From positions 371,888 to 435,887 of the forward strand of contig NZ_JAFFZN010000002.1 of the NCBI RefSeq assembly GCF_017676385.1: a stretch of DNA of 64,000 nt, written 5' to 3'. This stretch comes from Streptomyces spirodelae (GTDB lineage Bacteria > Actinomycetota > Actinomycetes > Streptomycetales > Streptomycetaceae). The stretch's first letter is position 1, and every line of letters begins with the position of its first letter. The notes below the pieces were generated by a model. That model was not told where the DNA came from and made no database searches. It saw nothing but the letters and a program-made list of their open reading frames with translations. A program made the position numbers and the translations under genes. Positions 25,437 to 33,573 of this stretch are shown piece by piece.

Positions 25437-25552
25437 AAGTCTTCCCTATCGGGCGGGACCCGGTACGGGTCGCTAAGTGTGGCAAGCCGGTGTCAACGGT
25501 CACAACGCGGACGCGGTCATGGGGTTACGTGCCCCAACGAGGCCCCTCGCAT

Positions 25553-25575
25553 CCTTGCAGAAAATTGCGGCAAGG
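25553..25575. promoter_or_regulatory. MalR operator candidate in the aglA-malE divergent region
   Basis: CCTTGC (25553-25558) and GCAAGG (25570-25575) are inverted around CAGAAAATTGC, and TTGCGGCAA (25565-25573) is itself a palindrome. CTTGCAG-type half sites are, from memory, the sequence reported for MalR/Reg1 operators in Streptomyces malE promoters. A further GGCAAGCC occurs near 25480, closer to aglA. Both divergent promoters could be controlled from here. Confidence 0.6.
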
Positions 25576-25679
25576 TCTTTCCTTCAGGTGTCACCGCTGT
25601 TACGTTCCTCCGCAGCCGGGCGCCGCCACAGGCCAACAGAAATCGAGGCGCGCCCTTTCACCTTGCGGAGGGATCGGAC

Positions 25680-26954
25680 ATGCGGCGTGGCATAGGCGCC
25701 ACCGCGCTGGTAGCGGGGCTGGCACTTGCGGCAACGGCTTGCGGCGGAGATTCGGACGGCGCCGACAGCAACTCGAACGGCAAGATCGAGGGCACCGTCA
25801 CCTACTGGGACACCTCGAACGACGGCGAGAAGGGCACCTACAAGAAGATCGCCGAAGACTTCGAGAAGAAGTACCCGAAGGTGAACGTCAAGTACGTGCA
25901 CGTCAACTTCGGCGACGCCAACCAGAAGTTCAAGAACGCGGCCGGCGGCAACTCCGGAGCCCCCGATGTGATGCGCACCGAGGTCGCCTGGGTCGCCGAC
26001 TTCGCCAACCTCGGCTACCTCGCCCCGCTGGACGGCACCCCCGCCCTCGACAACGAGTCGGACTACCTCGCCACGGCGGCAGGCTCGACGAAGTTCAAGG
26101 GCAAGACCTACGCGGCGCCGCAGGTCACCGACACCCTTGGCCTCTTCTACAACAAGCGGCTGCTGAAGAAGGCGGGCGTCGAGGTGCCCACCTCCTTCGC
26201 CGAGCTGAAGAAGAACGCCAAGAAGATCAAGGACAGGACCGGCGCCACCGCGCTGTATCTGCGCGGCGACGACCCCTACTGGTTCCTGCCCTACCTCTAC
26301 GGAGAGGGCGGCGACCTGATCGACACCGAGGACAAGAAGGTCACCGTCGACGAGAAGCCCGGCGTACAGGCCCTCGCCACCATGAAGGACCTCGTCGACT
26401 CCAAGGCGGCGATCACCGACTCCAGCGACGGCCAGGAGAACGGCATCAAGGCGTTCCAGGAGGGCAAGGTCGCCATGATCATCGACGGCCCCTGGGACAT
26501 CGCGCTCGCCCGCGAGGGCAAGGAGTTCAAGGGAGCCAAGGGGGACAACCTGGGCGTTGCCCCCGTACCGGCCGGCAGCAAGGCGCAGGGCTCGCCCCAG
26601 GGCGGCTGGAACCTGTCCGTCTACGCGGGCACCAAGAACATGCGGGCCGCGCAGGAGTTCGTCAAGTACATGAGCAGCGCCAAGGTGCAGGCCCGCACCA
26701 CGGAGGAGCTGTCGCTCCTGCCCACGCGGAAGTCTGTTTACGAGCAGCCGTCCGTACGCCGCAACGAGATGGTCAAGTTCTTCCGGCCGGCCGTGAAGAA
26801 GGCGGTGCAGCGGCCTTGGATCGCCGAGGGCAATTCGCTCTTCGAGCCGATTCGGGTGGGCGTCGACGGGGTTCTTGCCGGGGGCAAGTCGCCTGATGAG
26901 GCGGCCTCCACGATGGGGGAGAAGTTCCGCAAGCTCCTGAAGGACTACAAGTAA
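25680..26954 (+). CDS. malE: Maltose/maltodextrin-binding lipoprotein MalE
   Basis: A 424-aa extracellular solute-binding protein. Residues 1-22 are a lipoprotein signal (LVAGLALAATAC, Cys about 21), followed by a Gly/Ser/Asp-rich linker. The family-1 binding fold follows (VTYWDTSNDGEKGTYKKIAE, PDVMRTEVAWVADFA, AAPQVTDTLGLFYNKRLLKK). ATG 25680 has GGAGGG at good spacing. It is the first gene of malEFG and likely the most highly expressed, as the hairpin after it suggests. It delivers maltodextrins to MalFG. Confidence 0.95.
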   Translation: MRRGIGATALVAGLALAATACGGDSDGADSNSNGKIEGTVTYWDTSNDGEKGTYKKIAEDFEKKYPKVNVKYVHVNFGDANQKFKNAAGGNSGAPDVMRTEVAWVADFANLGYLAPLDGTPALDNESDYLATAAGSTKFKGKTYAAPQVTDTLGLFYNKRLLKKAGVEVPTSFAELKKNAKKIKDRTGATALYLRGDDPYWFLPYLYGEGGDLIDTEDKKVTVDEKPGVQALATMKDLVDSKAAITDSSDGQENGIKAFQEGKVAMIIDGPWDIALAREGKEFKGAKGDNLGVAPVPAGSKAQGSPQGGWNLSVYAGTKNMRAAQEFVKYMSSAKVQARTTEELSLLPTRKSVYEQPSVRRNEMVKFFRPAVKKAVQRPWIAEGNSLFEPIRVGVDGVLAGGKSPDEAASTMGEKFRKLLKDYK

Positions 26955-27004
26955 CGGGCGCCGCCTCCAATGGCCGAGGGCCCGGCCCTCTGCTCCCTCT
27001 CGTT

Positions 27005-27029
27005 GTTGGGGGGCTCCGCCCCCCCCAAC
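27005..27029 (+). terminator. Hairpin between malE and malF (partial terminator)
   Basis: GTTGGGGGG (27005-27013) pairs with CCCCCCAAC (27021-27029) around a 7-base loop, 50 bases after the malE stop. Such intergenic structures after binding-protein genes allow more binding protein than permease to be made, by partial termination or by stabilising the 5' transcript. The whole malE-malF gap of about 220 bases is GC-rich and holds no other gene that I can see. Confidence 0.6.
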
Positions 27030-27177
27030 TCCCGGGGCCTCGCCGGACGGGCGTCGGGGGGCTCGCCCCTCGACACGACCTGTCGGCGGCAGCCGAAGCA
27101 ACAAACGGGGCCCGCGTCCACAACGCGGCGGGGGCCCAGTAGGGGCGGAGCCCCGGAGACGAGTGAAAGGCTTCAAC

Positions 27178-28104
27178 ATGAGGCGGGTCAGAACGTGGGC
27201 GGCGAGACATTGGTACGCATGGGCCATGATCGCCCCGGTGACCCTGGTCATCGGGCTGATCATCGGCTACCCCCTCACCCGCGGGATCTACCTCTCCCTC
27301 ACCGACGCCGACGAGGCCAACGTCGAACGCACCATCGGTGTGAACCACATCCCGGCGACCTATGAGTTCGTCGGCCTGGACAACTACAAGGCGATCCTGT
27401 CCGAGAGTGTCTTCTGGGACCGGCTGGGCTGGACCGCGATGTGGACGACCGCATGCGTCGGCGTGACCTTCACCCTCGGTCTGACGCTCGCGGTGATGCT
27501 CAACCGCAAGGTGAGGGGCCGCTCCTTCTACCGGGTGGCGATGATCGTGCCCTGGGGCATTCCCGCCTTCGTCTCCGTCTTCGCCTGGAAGATGCTGTTC
27601 AACGAGAAGAACGGCCTGCTCAACAAAGTGCTGGACGGCGGCGGCATCGAGGGGGTGCCGTGGCTGGGGGACCCGACGTGGGCGAAGGTCTCCGTGATCG
27701 CGGTCAACGTCTGGCTCGGCGTGCCGTTCATGATCGTCGCCATGCTGGGCGCGCTCCAGGCGATACCCGGCGAGCTGTACGAGGCGGCCGAGATGGACGG
27801 GGCCGGGCCCTGGCAGCGGTTCCGCAACATCACGCTGCCGGGCGTGCGTTCCGTCAGCAGTACGGTGATCCTGCTCAGCACCATCTGGACGTTCAACATG
27901 TTCCCGGTGATCTTCCTGCTCACCCGGGGCGGCCCCGAGGACTCGACGGAGATCCTGGTGACGTACGCGTTCCGGCTGTCGTTCGTCAACAGCCCGCGCG
28001 ACTTCGCCACGTCGGCGGCCTGGGGCGTGCTCATTCTGCTGCTGCTCTGCCTGTTCACGATGGTCTACCGGCGGGCGCTGCGCCGCCAGGGAGAGGCGTG
28101 GTGA
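27178..28104 (+). CDS. malF: Maltose ABC transporter permease MalF
   Basis: A 308-aa inner-membrane protein with six predicted helices and the EAA loop (ELYEAAEMDGAGPWQRFRNI) that docks the ATPase. ATG 27178 has GAAAGG 7 bases upstream; GTG 27163 in the same frame is the alternative. MalG begins 10 bases after its stop. No ATPase gene is present in the locus; in Streptomyces the shared ATPase MsiK, encoded elsewhere, drives such sugar importers (established for the genus). Confidence 0.93.
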   Translation: MRRVRTWAARHWYAWAMIAPVTLVIGLIIGYPLTRGIYLSLTDADEANVERTIGVNHIPATYEFVGLDNYKAILSESVFWDRLGWTAMWTTACVGVTFTLGLTLAVMLNRKVRGRSFYRVAMIVPWGIPAFVSVFAWKMLFNEKNGLLNKVLDGGGIEGVPWLGDPTWAKVSVIAVNVWLGVPFMIVAMLGALQAIPGELYEAAEMDGAGPWQRFRNITLPGVRSVSSTVILLSTIWTFNMFPVIFLLTRGGPEDSTEILVTYAFRLSFVNSPRDFATSAAWGVLILLLLCLFTMVYRRALRRQGEAW

Positions 28105-28114
28105 CAACGAAGCC

Positions 28115-28945
28115 ATGAGAACAACCAAGAGAAGTCCCCTCGCCTCCGCCGGTCTCCACGCGGGCCTCCTGCTGGGCACGGCGTGCGCGCTCTTCCCGCC
28201 GCTCTGGCTGCTGGTGACCTCCTTCAAGCCGGAGAGCGAGGCGTTCACGACGGCGCTGGTGAAGAACTTCACCTTCGCCAACTACCGGCATGTCATCGCC
28301 GACACCCACTTCCTCACCTGGTTCGGGAACTCGCTGATCGTCGTCGTCGGCACCACCGTCACCGGCGTGCTGATCGCGGCCACCACCGGGTACGCGCTCA
28401 GCCGGTTCCGCTTCCCGGGGATGCGGCCGCTGATGTGGGTGCTGCTGATCACGCAGATGTTCCCGATGGCCGTGCTGATCGTCCCGCTGTACAACACGAT
28501 GGCCAAGCTGGGGCTGCTCAACCAGCCGGTGGGGCTGATCATCACGTATCTGACGATCGCGGTGCCGTTCTGCGCGTGGATGATGAAGGGGTTCTTCGAC
28601 ACGATCCCCGTCGACATCGACGAGTCGGGCCGGGTGGACGGGCTCAACCCGTTCGGCACGTTCTGGCGGCTGATCCTGCCGCTGGCCAAGCCAGGGATCG
28701 CCGTCACGGGGTTCTACACGTTCGTGACCGCCTGGGCGGAGGTCGCCTATGCGACGGCCTTCATGACCGGTGAGGAGAACCTCACGCTGGCGGGCGGTCT
28801 GCAGACCTTCGTCAACCGGTACGGCTCCGACTGGGGCTCCATGACGGCGGCCGCCGTCGTCATCGCCGTACCGGCGGCCGTGGTCTTCGGCTTCGCCCAG
28901 CGGCATCTGGTCGGCGGGCTGACCGCAGGAGCGACCAAGTCGTAG
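28115..28945 (+). CDS. malG: Maltose ABC transporter permease MalG
   Basis: A 276-aa permease with about six helices, the MalG-like start (LHAGLLLGTACALFPPLWLL) and a slightly divergent EAA loop (DIDESGRVDGLNPFGTFWRL). It pairs with MalF to form the maltodextrin channel. It sits 10 bases after malF, and a 166-base gap with a tetraloop hairpin separates it from aglA copy 2 on the same strand. Confidence 0.93.
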   Translation: MRTTKRSPLASAGLHAGLLLGTACALFPPLWLLVTSFKPESEAFTTALVKNFTFANYRHVIADTHFLTWFGNSLIVVVGTTVTGVLIAATTGYALSRFRFPGMRPLMWVLLITQMFPMAVLIVPLYNTMAKLGLLNQPVGLIITYLTIAVPFCAWMMKGFFDTIPVDIDESGRVDGLNPFGTFWRLILPLAKPGIAVTGFYTFVTAWAEVAYATAFMTGEENLTLAGGLQTFVNRYGSDWGSMTAAAVVIAVPAAVVFGFAQRHLVGGLTAGATKS

Positions 28946-29067
28946 GCCGCGCGTCCGAAGCGGGCCCTCCCTTGTGCGGTCGGAGGTGCCCCTGACCGGC
29001 ACCGCGGACCGCGGCTCGTCGTCGGCCGCTCGCGCCCACGCGGCGGAGCCGCATATCGACACAGGCC

Positions 29068-29087
29068 CGCGCCCCTTCGGGGGCGCG
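29068..29087 (+). terminator. UUCG-tetraloop hairpin between malG and aglA copy 2
   Basis: CGCGCCCC-TTCG-GGGGCGCG is a perfect 8-bp stem closed by a UUCG tetraloop, one of the most stable RNA hairpins known. It ends 24 bases before the aglA ATG. It may attenuate read-through from malEFG or block a nuclease; the stem is just clear of the ribosome-binding site. Confidence 0.6.
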
Positions 29088-29111
29088 TCACCTCAACTCT
29101 TCAGGGACGAC

Positions 29112-30767
29112 ATGACTCAGCACAGCAGTGCCCCCCAGGCCGAAGGCGCCGTGGAAGAGGCTGCCCCGGCGGCGTCGCACGGCGCAGCCGACTGGTGGCG
29201 GGAGGCGGTGATCTACCAGGTGTATCCGCGCTCCTTCGCCGACGGCAACGGCGACGGCATGGGCGACCTGCCGGGGATACGGCAGCGGCTGCCGCACCTG
29301 GCCGAGCTCGGCGTCGATGCCGTCTGGCTCAGCCCCTTCTACGCGTCACCGCAGGCGGACGCCGGATACGACGTCGCCGACTACCGGGCCATCGACCCGA
29401 TGTTCGGCACCCTGGACGATGCCGGCGCCCTCATCAGGGACGCGCACGCGCTGGGGCTGCGCGTGATCACCGACATCGTCCCCAACCACTCCTCCGACCA
29501 GCACGAGTGGTTCAGGCGCGCCCTCGCGGGGGACGCGGCCGCCCGGGAGCGCTACCACTTCGCCCCCGGCAAGGGGCCGGCGGGCGAACTGCCGCCCAAC
29601 GACTGGGAGTCCGTCTTCGGCGGCCCCGCCTGGAGCCCGGTGCCCGGCTCGCCGGGGCTGTGGTATCTGCACCTGTTCGCGCCGGAGCAGCCCGACTTCA
29701 ACTGGGACCACCCCGCCGTCCGCGACGAGTTCCGGTCCGTGCTGCGGTTCTGGCTCGACATGGGCGTGGACGGCTTTCGGATCGATGTGGCGCACGGCCT
29801 GGTCAAGGCGGCCGGGCTGCCCGACATGGGCAGCACCGGGCAGCTGAAGCTGCTGGGCACTGCCGAGCTGCCGTTCTTCGACCAGGACGGGGTGCACGAG
29901 ATCTACCGCTCCTGGCGACAGGTACTCGACGAGTACCCGGGCGAGCGCGTCGGTGTCGCCGAGGCGTGGACGCCCAGCGCCGAGCGCACCGCGCTGTACG
30001 TACGCCCCGACGAACTCCACCAGGCGTTCAACTTCCACTATCTGAACACCGGCTGGGACGCGGCGGCGCTGCGCGAGGTCATCGACGCCTCCCTCAGCTC
30101 GCTCGGCGCCGTCGGCGCACCCGCCACCTGGGTGCTGTCCAACCACGACGTCGTACGCCACCGCACCCGGCTCGGCGGCGGCCACGCCCGGGGCCGGGCC
30201 GCCTCGCTGCTGATGCTGGCGCTGCCCGGCTCCGCGTACCTCTACCAGGGTGAGGAGCTGGGGCTGCCGGAGGTGACCGAGCTGCCCGACGAGGCGCGCC
30301 AGGACCCCTCCTTCTTCCGGGACAACGGCCAGGACGGGCTCCGCGACGGCTGCCGGGTGCCGCTGCCCTGGGCCGAGGAGAAGGACGCGGACGGCGGCAG
30401 CTCCTACGGCTTCGGCAGCGGGGGCAGCTGGCTGCCGCAGCCGCCCGGCTGGGGTGCGCTGTCCGTCACCGCTCAGACAGGTGACGCAACATCCACCCTG
30501 GAGCTCTACCGCACCGCGCTGCGGCTGCGCCGGGAGCGGCCCGAGCTGGGCGACGGCGCACCGCTGGAGTGGCTGCCCGCCCCCGAGGGCGTGCTGGCCT
30601 TCCGGCGCGGCGCGTTCGTCTGCGCGGCCAACACCCGCACTCAGCCGGCGGAGCTGGACTTCCAGCCGGGCGAACTGCTGCTGGCCAGCGGTTCGCTGAC
30701 CCGGCACGGGGCTTCCGGCCGACCGGTACTGCCCGGGGACACGACCGCATGGTGGGCCGCCGGATGA
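29112..30767 (+). CDS. aglA: GH13 alpha-glucosidase, AglA copy 2
   Basis: A 551-aa GH13 enzyme very similar along its length to copy 1. It carries WWREAVIYQVYPRSFADGNG, DIVPNHSSD, nucleophile Asp225 (GFRIDVAHG), acid/base Glu284 (GVAEAW) and Asp346 (LSNHDVVRH). The N-terminal tail (1-26) and the C-terminal 40 residues differ most from copy 1. ATG 29112 gives the length expected. Its stop overlaps the start of malR copy 2 (ATGA). S. coelicolor has aglA in this downstream position, so this is probably the ancestral copy (from memory). Confidence 0.93.
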   Translation: MTQHSSAPQAEGAVEEAAPAASHGAADWWREAVIYQVYPRSFADGNGDGMGDLPGIRQRLPHLAELGVDAVWLSPFYASPQADAGYDVADYRAIDPMFGTLDDAGALIRDAHALGLRVITDIVPNHSSDQHEWFRRALAGDAAARERYHFAPGKGPAGELPPNDWESVFGGPAWSPVPGSPGLWYLHLFAPEQPDFNWDHPAVRDEFRSVLRFWLDMGVDGFRIDVAHGLVKAAGLPDMGSTGQLKLLGTAELPFFDQDGVHEIYRSWRQVLDEYPGERVGVAEAWTPSAERTALYVRPDELHQAFNFHYLNTGWDAAALREVIDASLSSLGAVGAPATWVLSNHDVVRHRTRLGGGHARGRAASLLMLALPGSAYLYQGEELGLPEVTELPDEARQDPSFFRDNGQDGLRDGCRVPLPWAEEKDADGGSSYGFGSGGSWLPQPPGWGALSVTAQTGDATSTLELYRTALRLRRERPELGDGAPLEWLPAPEGVLAFRRGAFVCAANTRTQPAELDFQPGELLLASGSLTRHGASGRPVLPGDTTAWWAAG

Positions 30768-31777
30768 CCACCTCCCTCACCGCGCGCCTCGCCGACATCG
30801 CCGCACAGGCCGAGGTCAGCGAGGCCACGGCCAGCCGGGTACTGAACGGCAAGCCGGGCGTGGCCGCGGCCACTCGGCAGCGGGTGCTGGCCGCGGTGGA
30901 CGTGCTCGGCTACGAGCGCCCGGCGCGCGCCCGGCAGCGCAGCGCCGGGCTGGTCGGGCTGGTCATCCCCGAGCTGACCAACCCGATCTTCCCGGCCTTC
31001 GCCCAGGTCATCGAGCAGTGCCTGTCCGGATACGGCTTCACACCCGTGCTGGGGACCCGGATGCTGGGCGGCGCGACCGAGGACGAGTTGGTCGGCCAGC
31101 TCGTCGAGCGCGACGTGTCCGGGATCATCTTCCTCTCCGGACTGCACGCCGACCTGACGGCCGACCCCGCCCGCTACGCCCGGCTGGCCGAGCGGGGTGT
31201 GCCGTTCGTCCTGATCAACGGCTACAACGACCGCATCCAGGCGCCGTTCGTCTCCCCGGACGACCGGGCAGCCGCCGCGATGGCCGTCGACCACCTGCTC
31301 CAGCTGGGACACCGGCGCATCGGACTGGCCGTCGGCCCCGAGCGGTTCGTACCCAGCAGGCGCAAGGTCGCGGGCTTCACCAGCGCGATGGAGCAGGCGG
31401 GGGCCGAACCGCGCATCCAGCACACCCTGTTCACCGTCGAGGGCGGCCACGCCGCCGCCGGGGCGCTGATCGACGAGGGCTGCACGGGCATCGTGTGCGC
31501 CAGCGACATGATGGCCCTCGGCGCCATCCGCGCCGCACGCCAGCGCGGGCTGGCGGTACCAGGCCGGCTCTCGGTGGTCGGCTACGACGACTCCGAGCTC
31601 AACGCCTTCACCGATCCGCCGCTGACCACCGTGCGCCAGCCGGTGCGCGCCATGGCCAACGCCGCCGTGCACGCCCTGCTGGAGCCGATGGGCGGCAGCC
31701 CGATGGCCGAGACGGAGTTCGTCTTCCAGCCCGAGTTGGTCGTACGGGGCTCGACGGCACACGTGCCGCGTGGCTGA
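30764..31777 (+). CDS. malR: LacI-family maltose regulator, MalR copy 2
   Basis: A 337-aa LacI/GalR protein, the same length as copy 1 and highly similar throughout, for example CASDMMALGAIRAARQRGLA in both. The HTH reads VSEATASRVLN: Ala replaces the nearly invariant Val of the recognition helix (SEATVSRVLN in copy 1), which could alter operator affinity. ATG 30764 overlaps the aglA copy 2 stop. It probably co-regulates or counter-regulates the mal genes. Confidence 0.9.
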   Translation: MTTSLTARLADIAAQAEVSEATASRVLNGKPGVAAATRQRVLAAVDVLGYERPARARQRSAGLVGLVIPELTNPIFPAFAQVIEQCLSGYGFTPVLGTRMLGGATEDELVGQLVERDVSGIIFLSGLHADLTADPARYARLAERGVPFVLINGYNDRIQAPFVSPDDRAAAAMAVDHLLQLGHRRIGLAVGPERFVPSRRKVAGFTSAMEQAGAEPRIQHTLFTVEGGHAAAGALIDEGCTGIVCASDMMALGAIRAARQRGLAVPGRLSVVGYDDSELNAFTDPPLTTVRQPVRAMANAAVHALLEPMGGSPMAETEFVFQPELVVRGSTAHVPRG

Positions 31778-31819
31778 GCCGGCCACGGGCCCTGGGCGCT
31801 GCTCCGCTGGGCGCTCCTT

Positions 31820-32476
31820 CTACGAGGACGGCACCAGCCCCGCCTCGTAGGCGAGGATCGCGGCCTGGACGCGGTTCTTCATCTCCAGACGGGCCAGGAT
31901 CTGGCTGACGTACGTCTTCACCGTGCCCTCGACCACGTGCAGCCGTCCGGCGATCTCCGCGTTGGACAGGCCCGCGCCGACCAGGCCCAGCACCTCGCGC
32001 TCGCGCGGGGTCAGGGCGGCGGTGCGGGCCTGCGCGGTCGCCCGGCGGCTCAGCTGCCCGGCGGCCATCTGGGTGAGGACGTGCCGCGCCACGACGGGGG
32101 AGAGGTAGGCGCCGCCCTCGTGGACGGCGCGTACGCCCGACAGCAACTCGTGCGGATCGCCCGACTTGAGGACGAAGCCGGCGGCGCCCGAGCCGAGCGC
32201 GGTGGAGATGTACTCGTCCTCGCTGAAGGTGGTCAGCATCATCACCGCGCTGTCCTGGCACGTGCGCCGCACCTCGGCCGCGGCCCGCAGCCCGTCCAGC
32301 CTCGGCATCCGGATGTCGAGCAGGCACACATCGGGGCGGTGCCGCTGCGCCAGCTCGACGGCCTCCAGCCCGTCGGCCGCCTCCGCGACGACCTCGATGT
32401 CCGGCGCCGACGCCAGGATCGCCCGCACCCCGGCCCGGATCATCGCCTCGTCGTCCGCCAGCAGTACCCGAATCAT
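31820..32476 (-). CDS. Orphan NarL-family response regulator
   Basis: A 218-aa regulator with acidic pocket DD8-9, phospho-acceptor Asp54 (VCLLDIRMPR), Lys in GFVLKSGD, and a LuxR HTH at about 150-210 (LTPREREVLGLVGAGLSNAE, TVKTYVSQIL). ATG 32476 begins MIRVLLADDE, the usual start. No histidine kinase lies next to it: downstream is malR convergent, upstream the divergent ABC exporter. It most likely controls that exporter through the dyad at 32572-32600; a kinase elsewhere must phosphorylate it. Confidence 0.92.
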   Translation of the reverse strand: MIRVLLADDEAMIRAGVRAILASAPDIEVVAEAADGLEAVELAQRHRPDVCLLDIRMPRLDGLRAAAEVRRTCQDSAVMMLTTFSEDEYISTALGSGAAGFVLKSGDPHELLSGVRAVHEGGAYLSPVVARHVLTQMAAGQLSRRATAQARTAALTPREREVLGLVGAGLSNAEIAGRLHVVEGTVKTYVSQILARLEMKNRVQAAILAYEAGLVPSS

Positions 32477-32571
32477 CGTCTTCCCGCCCCCGCTTCCGCC
32501 CCGTCCACGGCAGCACGTTAACCCAGCACGGGCCCGGCCTCCCCGGCGGCGGGCCGGACCTTGACGAAAGT

Positions 32572-32600
32572 GCAGTGCACCGACGACCAATGTGCACTGC
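32572..32600. promoter_or_regulatory. 9-bp inverted repeat, probable response-regulator operator
   Basis: GCAGTGCAC (32572-32580) and GTGCACTGC (32592-32600) are perfect inverted repeats with an 11-base spacer, giving a centre-to-centre distance of two helical turns. A TTGACG at 32561-32566 could be the -35 of the ABC operon. The site lies 33 bases before the ABC start and 95 bases from the divergent regulator, which fits control of both. Confidence 0.6.
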
Positions 32601-32633
32601 CTGCGGCTCCGGCCGCCGCCTACCGTCCCAGGC

Positions 32634-33572
32634 ATGCTCACATTGCGCGGACTGACCAAGAGATACGGCGGCAAGACCGTCGTCGACGACCTGACGCTGG
32701 AGGTGGCCCCCGGCAAGGTGACCGGCTTCCTCGGCCCCAACGGCGCCGGCAAGTCCACCACCATGCGGATGGCCGTGGGGCTGGACCGTCCCACCAGCGG
32801 CACCGCACTGGTCCGCGGCACGCCGTACGCCGAGCTGGCCCATCCGCTGCGGGTGGCCGGCGCGCTCCTCGACGCGCGCGCGGCACACCCCAGGCGCACC
32901 GCGCACCAGCACCTGCTGGCCATGGCCCGCAGCAACGGCATCCCCACGCGCCGGGTGCCCGAGGTGCTCGGCGCCGTGGGACTCTCCGATGTCGCCGGCA
33001 GACGCGCGGGCTCCTTCTCGCTGGGGATGGCCCAGCGGCTGGGCATCGCCGCCGCCCTGCTCGGCGACCCCGAGGTGCTGCTGCTGGACGAGCCCGTCAA
33101 CGGCCTCGATCCCGACGGTGTGCTGTGGGTGCGCACCTTTCTGCGCTCCTTGGCGGCCGAGGGCCGCACTGTCTTCCTCTCCAGCCATCTGATGAGCGAG
33201 ATGCAGCTGACCGCCGACCGGCTCGTTGTCATCGGCCGGGGACGGCTGCTCGCCGACGGTCCCGTCACGGACGTCGTCGCGGCCGGCACCCGCCGCTCCG
33301 TGCGGGTACGCGGACCGCGGAACGGCGGGCTGGCGGTGCTGGCGGACCGGCTCGTACGCGAGGGGACCGAAGTGGCCCGGCCCGCGCCGGACGAGCTGTC
33401 CGTGACCGGCGTACCGCTCGAACGCGTCGGCGACCTCGCCCATGAGGAACATGTACACCTGTACGAACTGCGCGCCGAGGAGGCTTCGTTGGAGGAGGCG
33501 TACATGCGGCTGACGTCCCGGAGCGTGGAGTACGGCCAGGCGCCGCGCACCGGCGCGGAAGCGGGGGTGTGA
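32634..33572 (+). CDS. ABC transporter ATP-binding protein (drug-export type)
   Basis: A 312-aa ATPase: Walker A GPNGAGKST (34-42), signature FSLGMAQRL, Walker B VLLLDEPVNGLDP, H-loop FLSSHLMSE. The roughly 90-residue C-terminal extension is typical of the DrrA/CcmA-like group. ATG 32634 begins MLTLRGLTKRYGG, the usual family start. The permease GTG starts one base after its stop. Possible role: export of an antibiotic or bacitracin-like compound; the substrate is unknown. Confidence 0.93.
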   Translation: MLTLRGLTKRYGGKTVVDDLTLEVAPGKVTGFLGPNGAGKSTTMRMAVGLDRPTSGTALVRGTPYAELAHPLRVAGALLDARAAHPRRTAHQHLLAMARSNGIPTRRVPEVLGAVGLSDVAGRRAGSFSLGMAQRLGIAAALLGDPEVLLLDEPVNGLDPDGVLWVRTFLRSLAAEGRTVFLSSHLMSEMQLTADRLVVIGRGRLLADGPVTDVVAAGTRRSVRVRGPRNGGLAVLADRLVREGTEVARPAPDELSVTGVPLERVGDLAHEEHVHLYELRAEEASLEEAYMRLTSRSVEYGQAPRTGAEAGV

Positions 33573-33573
33573 C

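Noticed and set aside
23511..25679. Long plus-strand frame leading into malE
   Set aside because: It is antisense to malR1 and aglA1. The true malE start is ATG 25680 with a Shine-Dalgarno and lipoprotein signal; the upstream part is GC-bias read-through.
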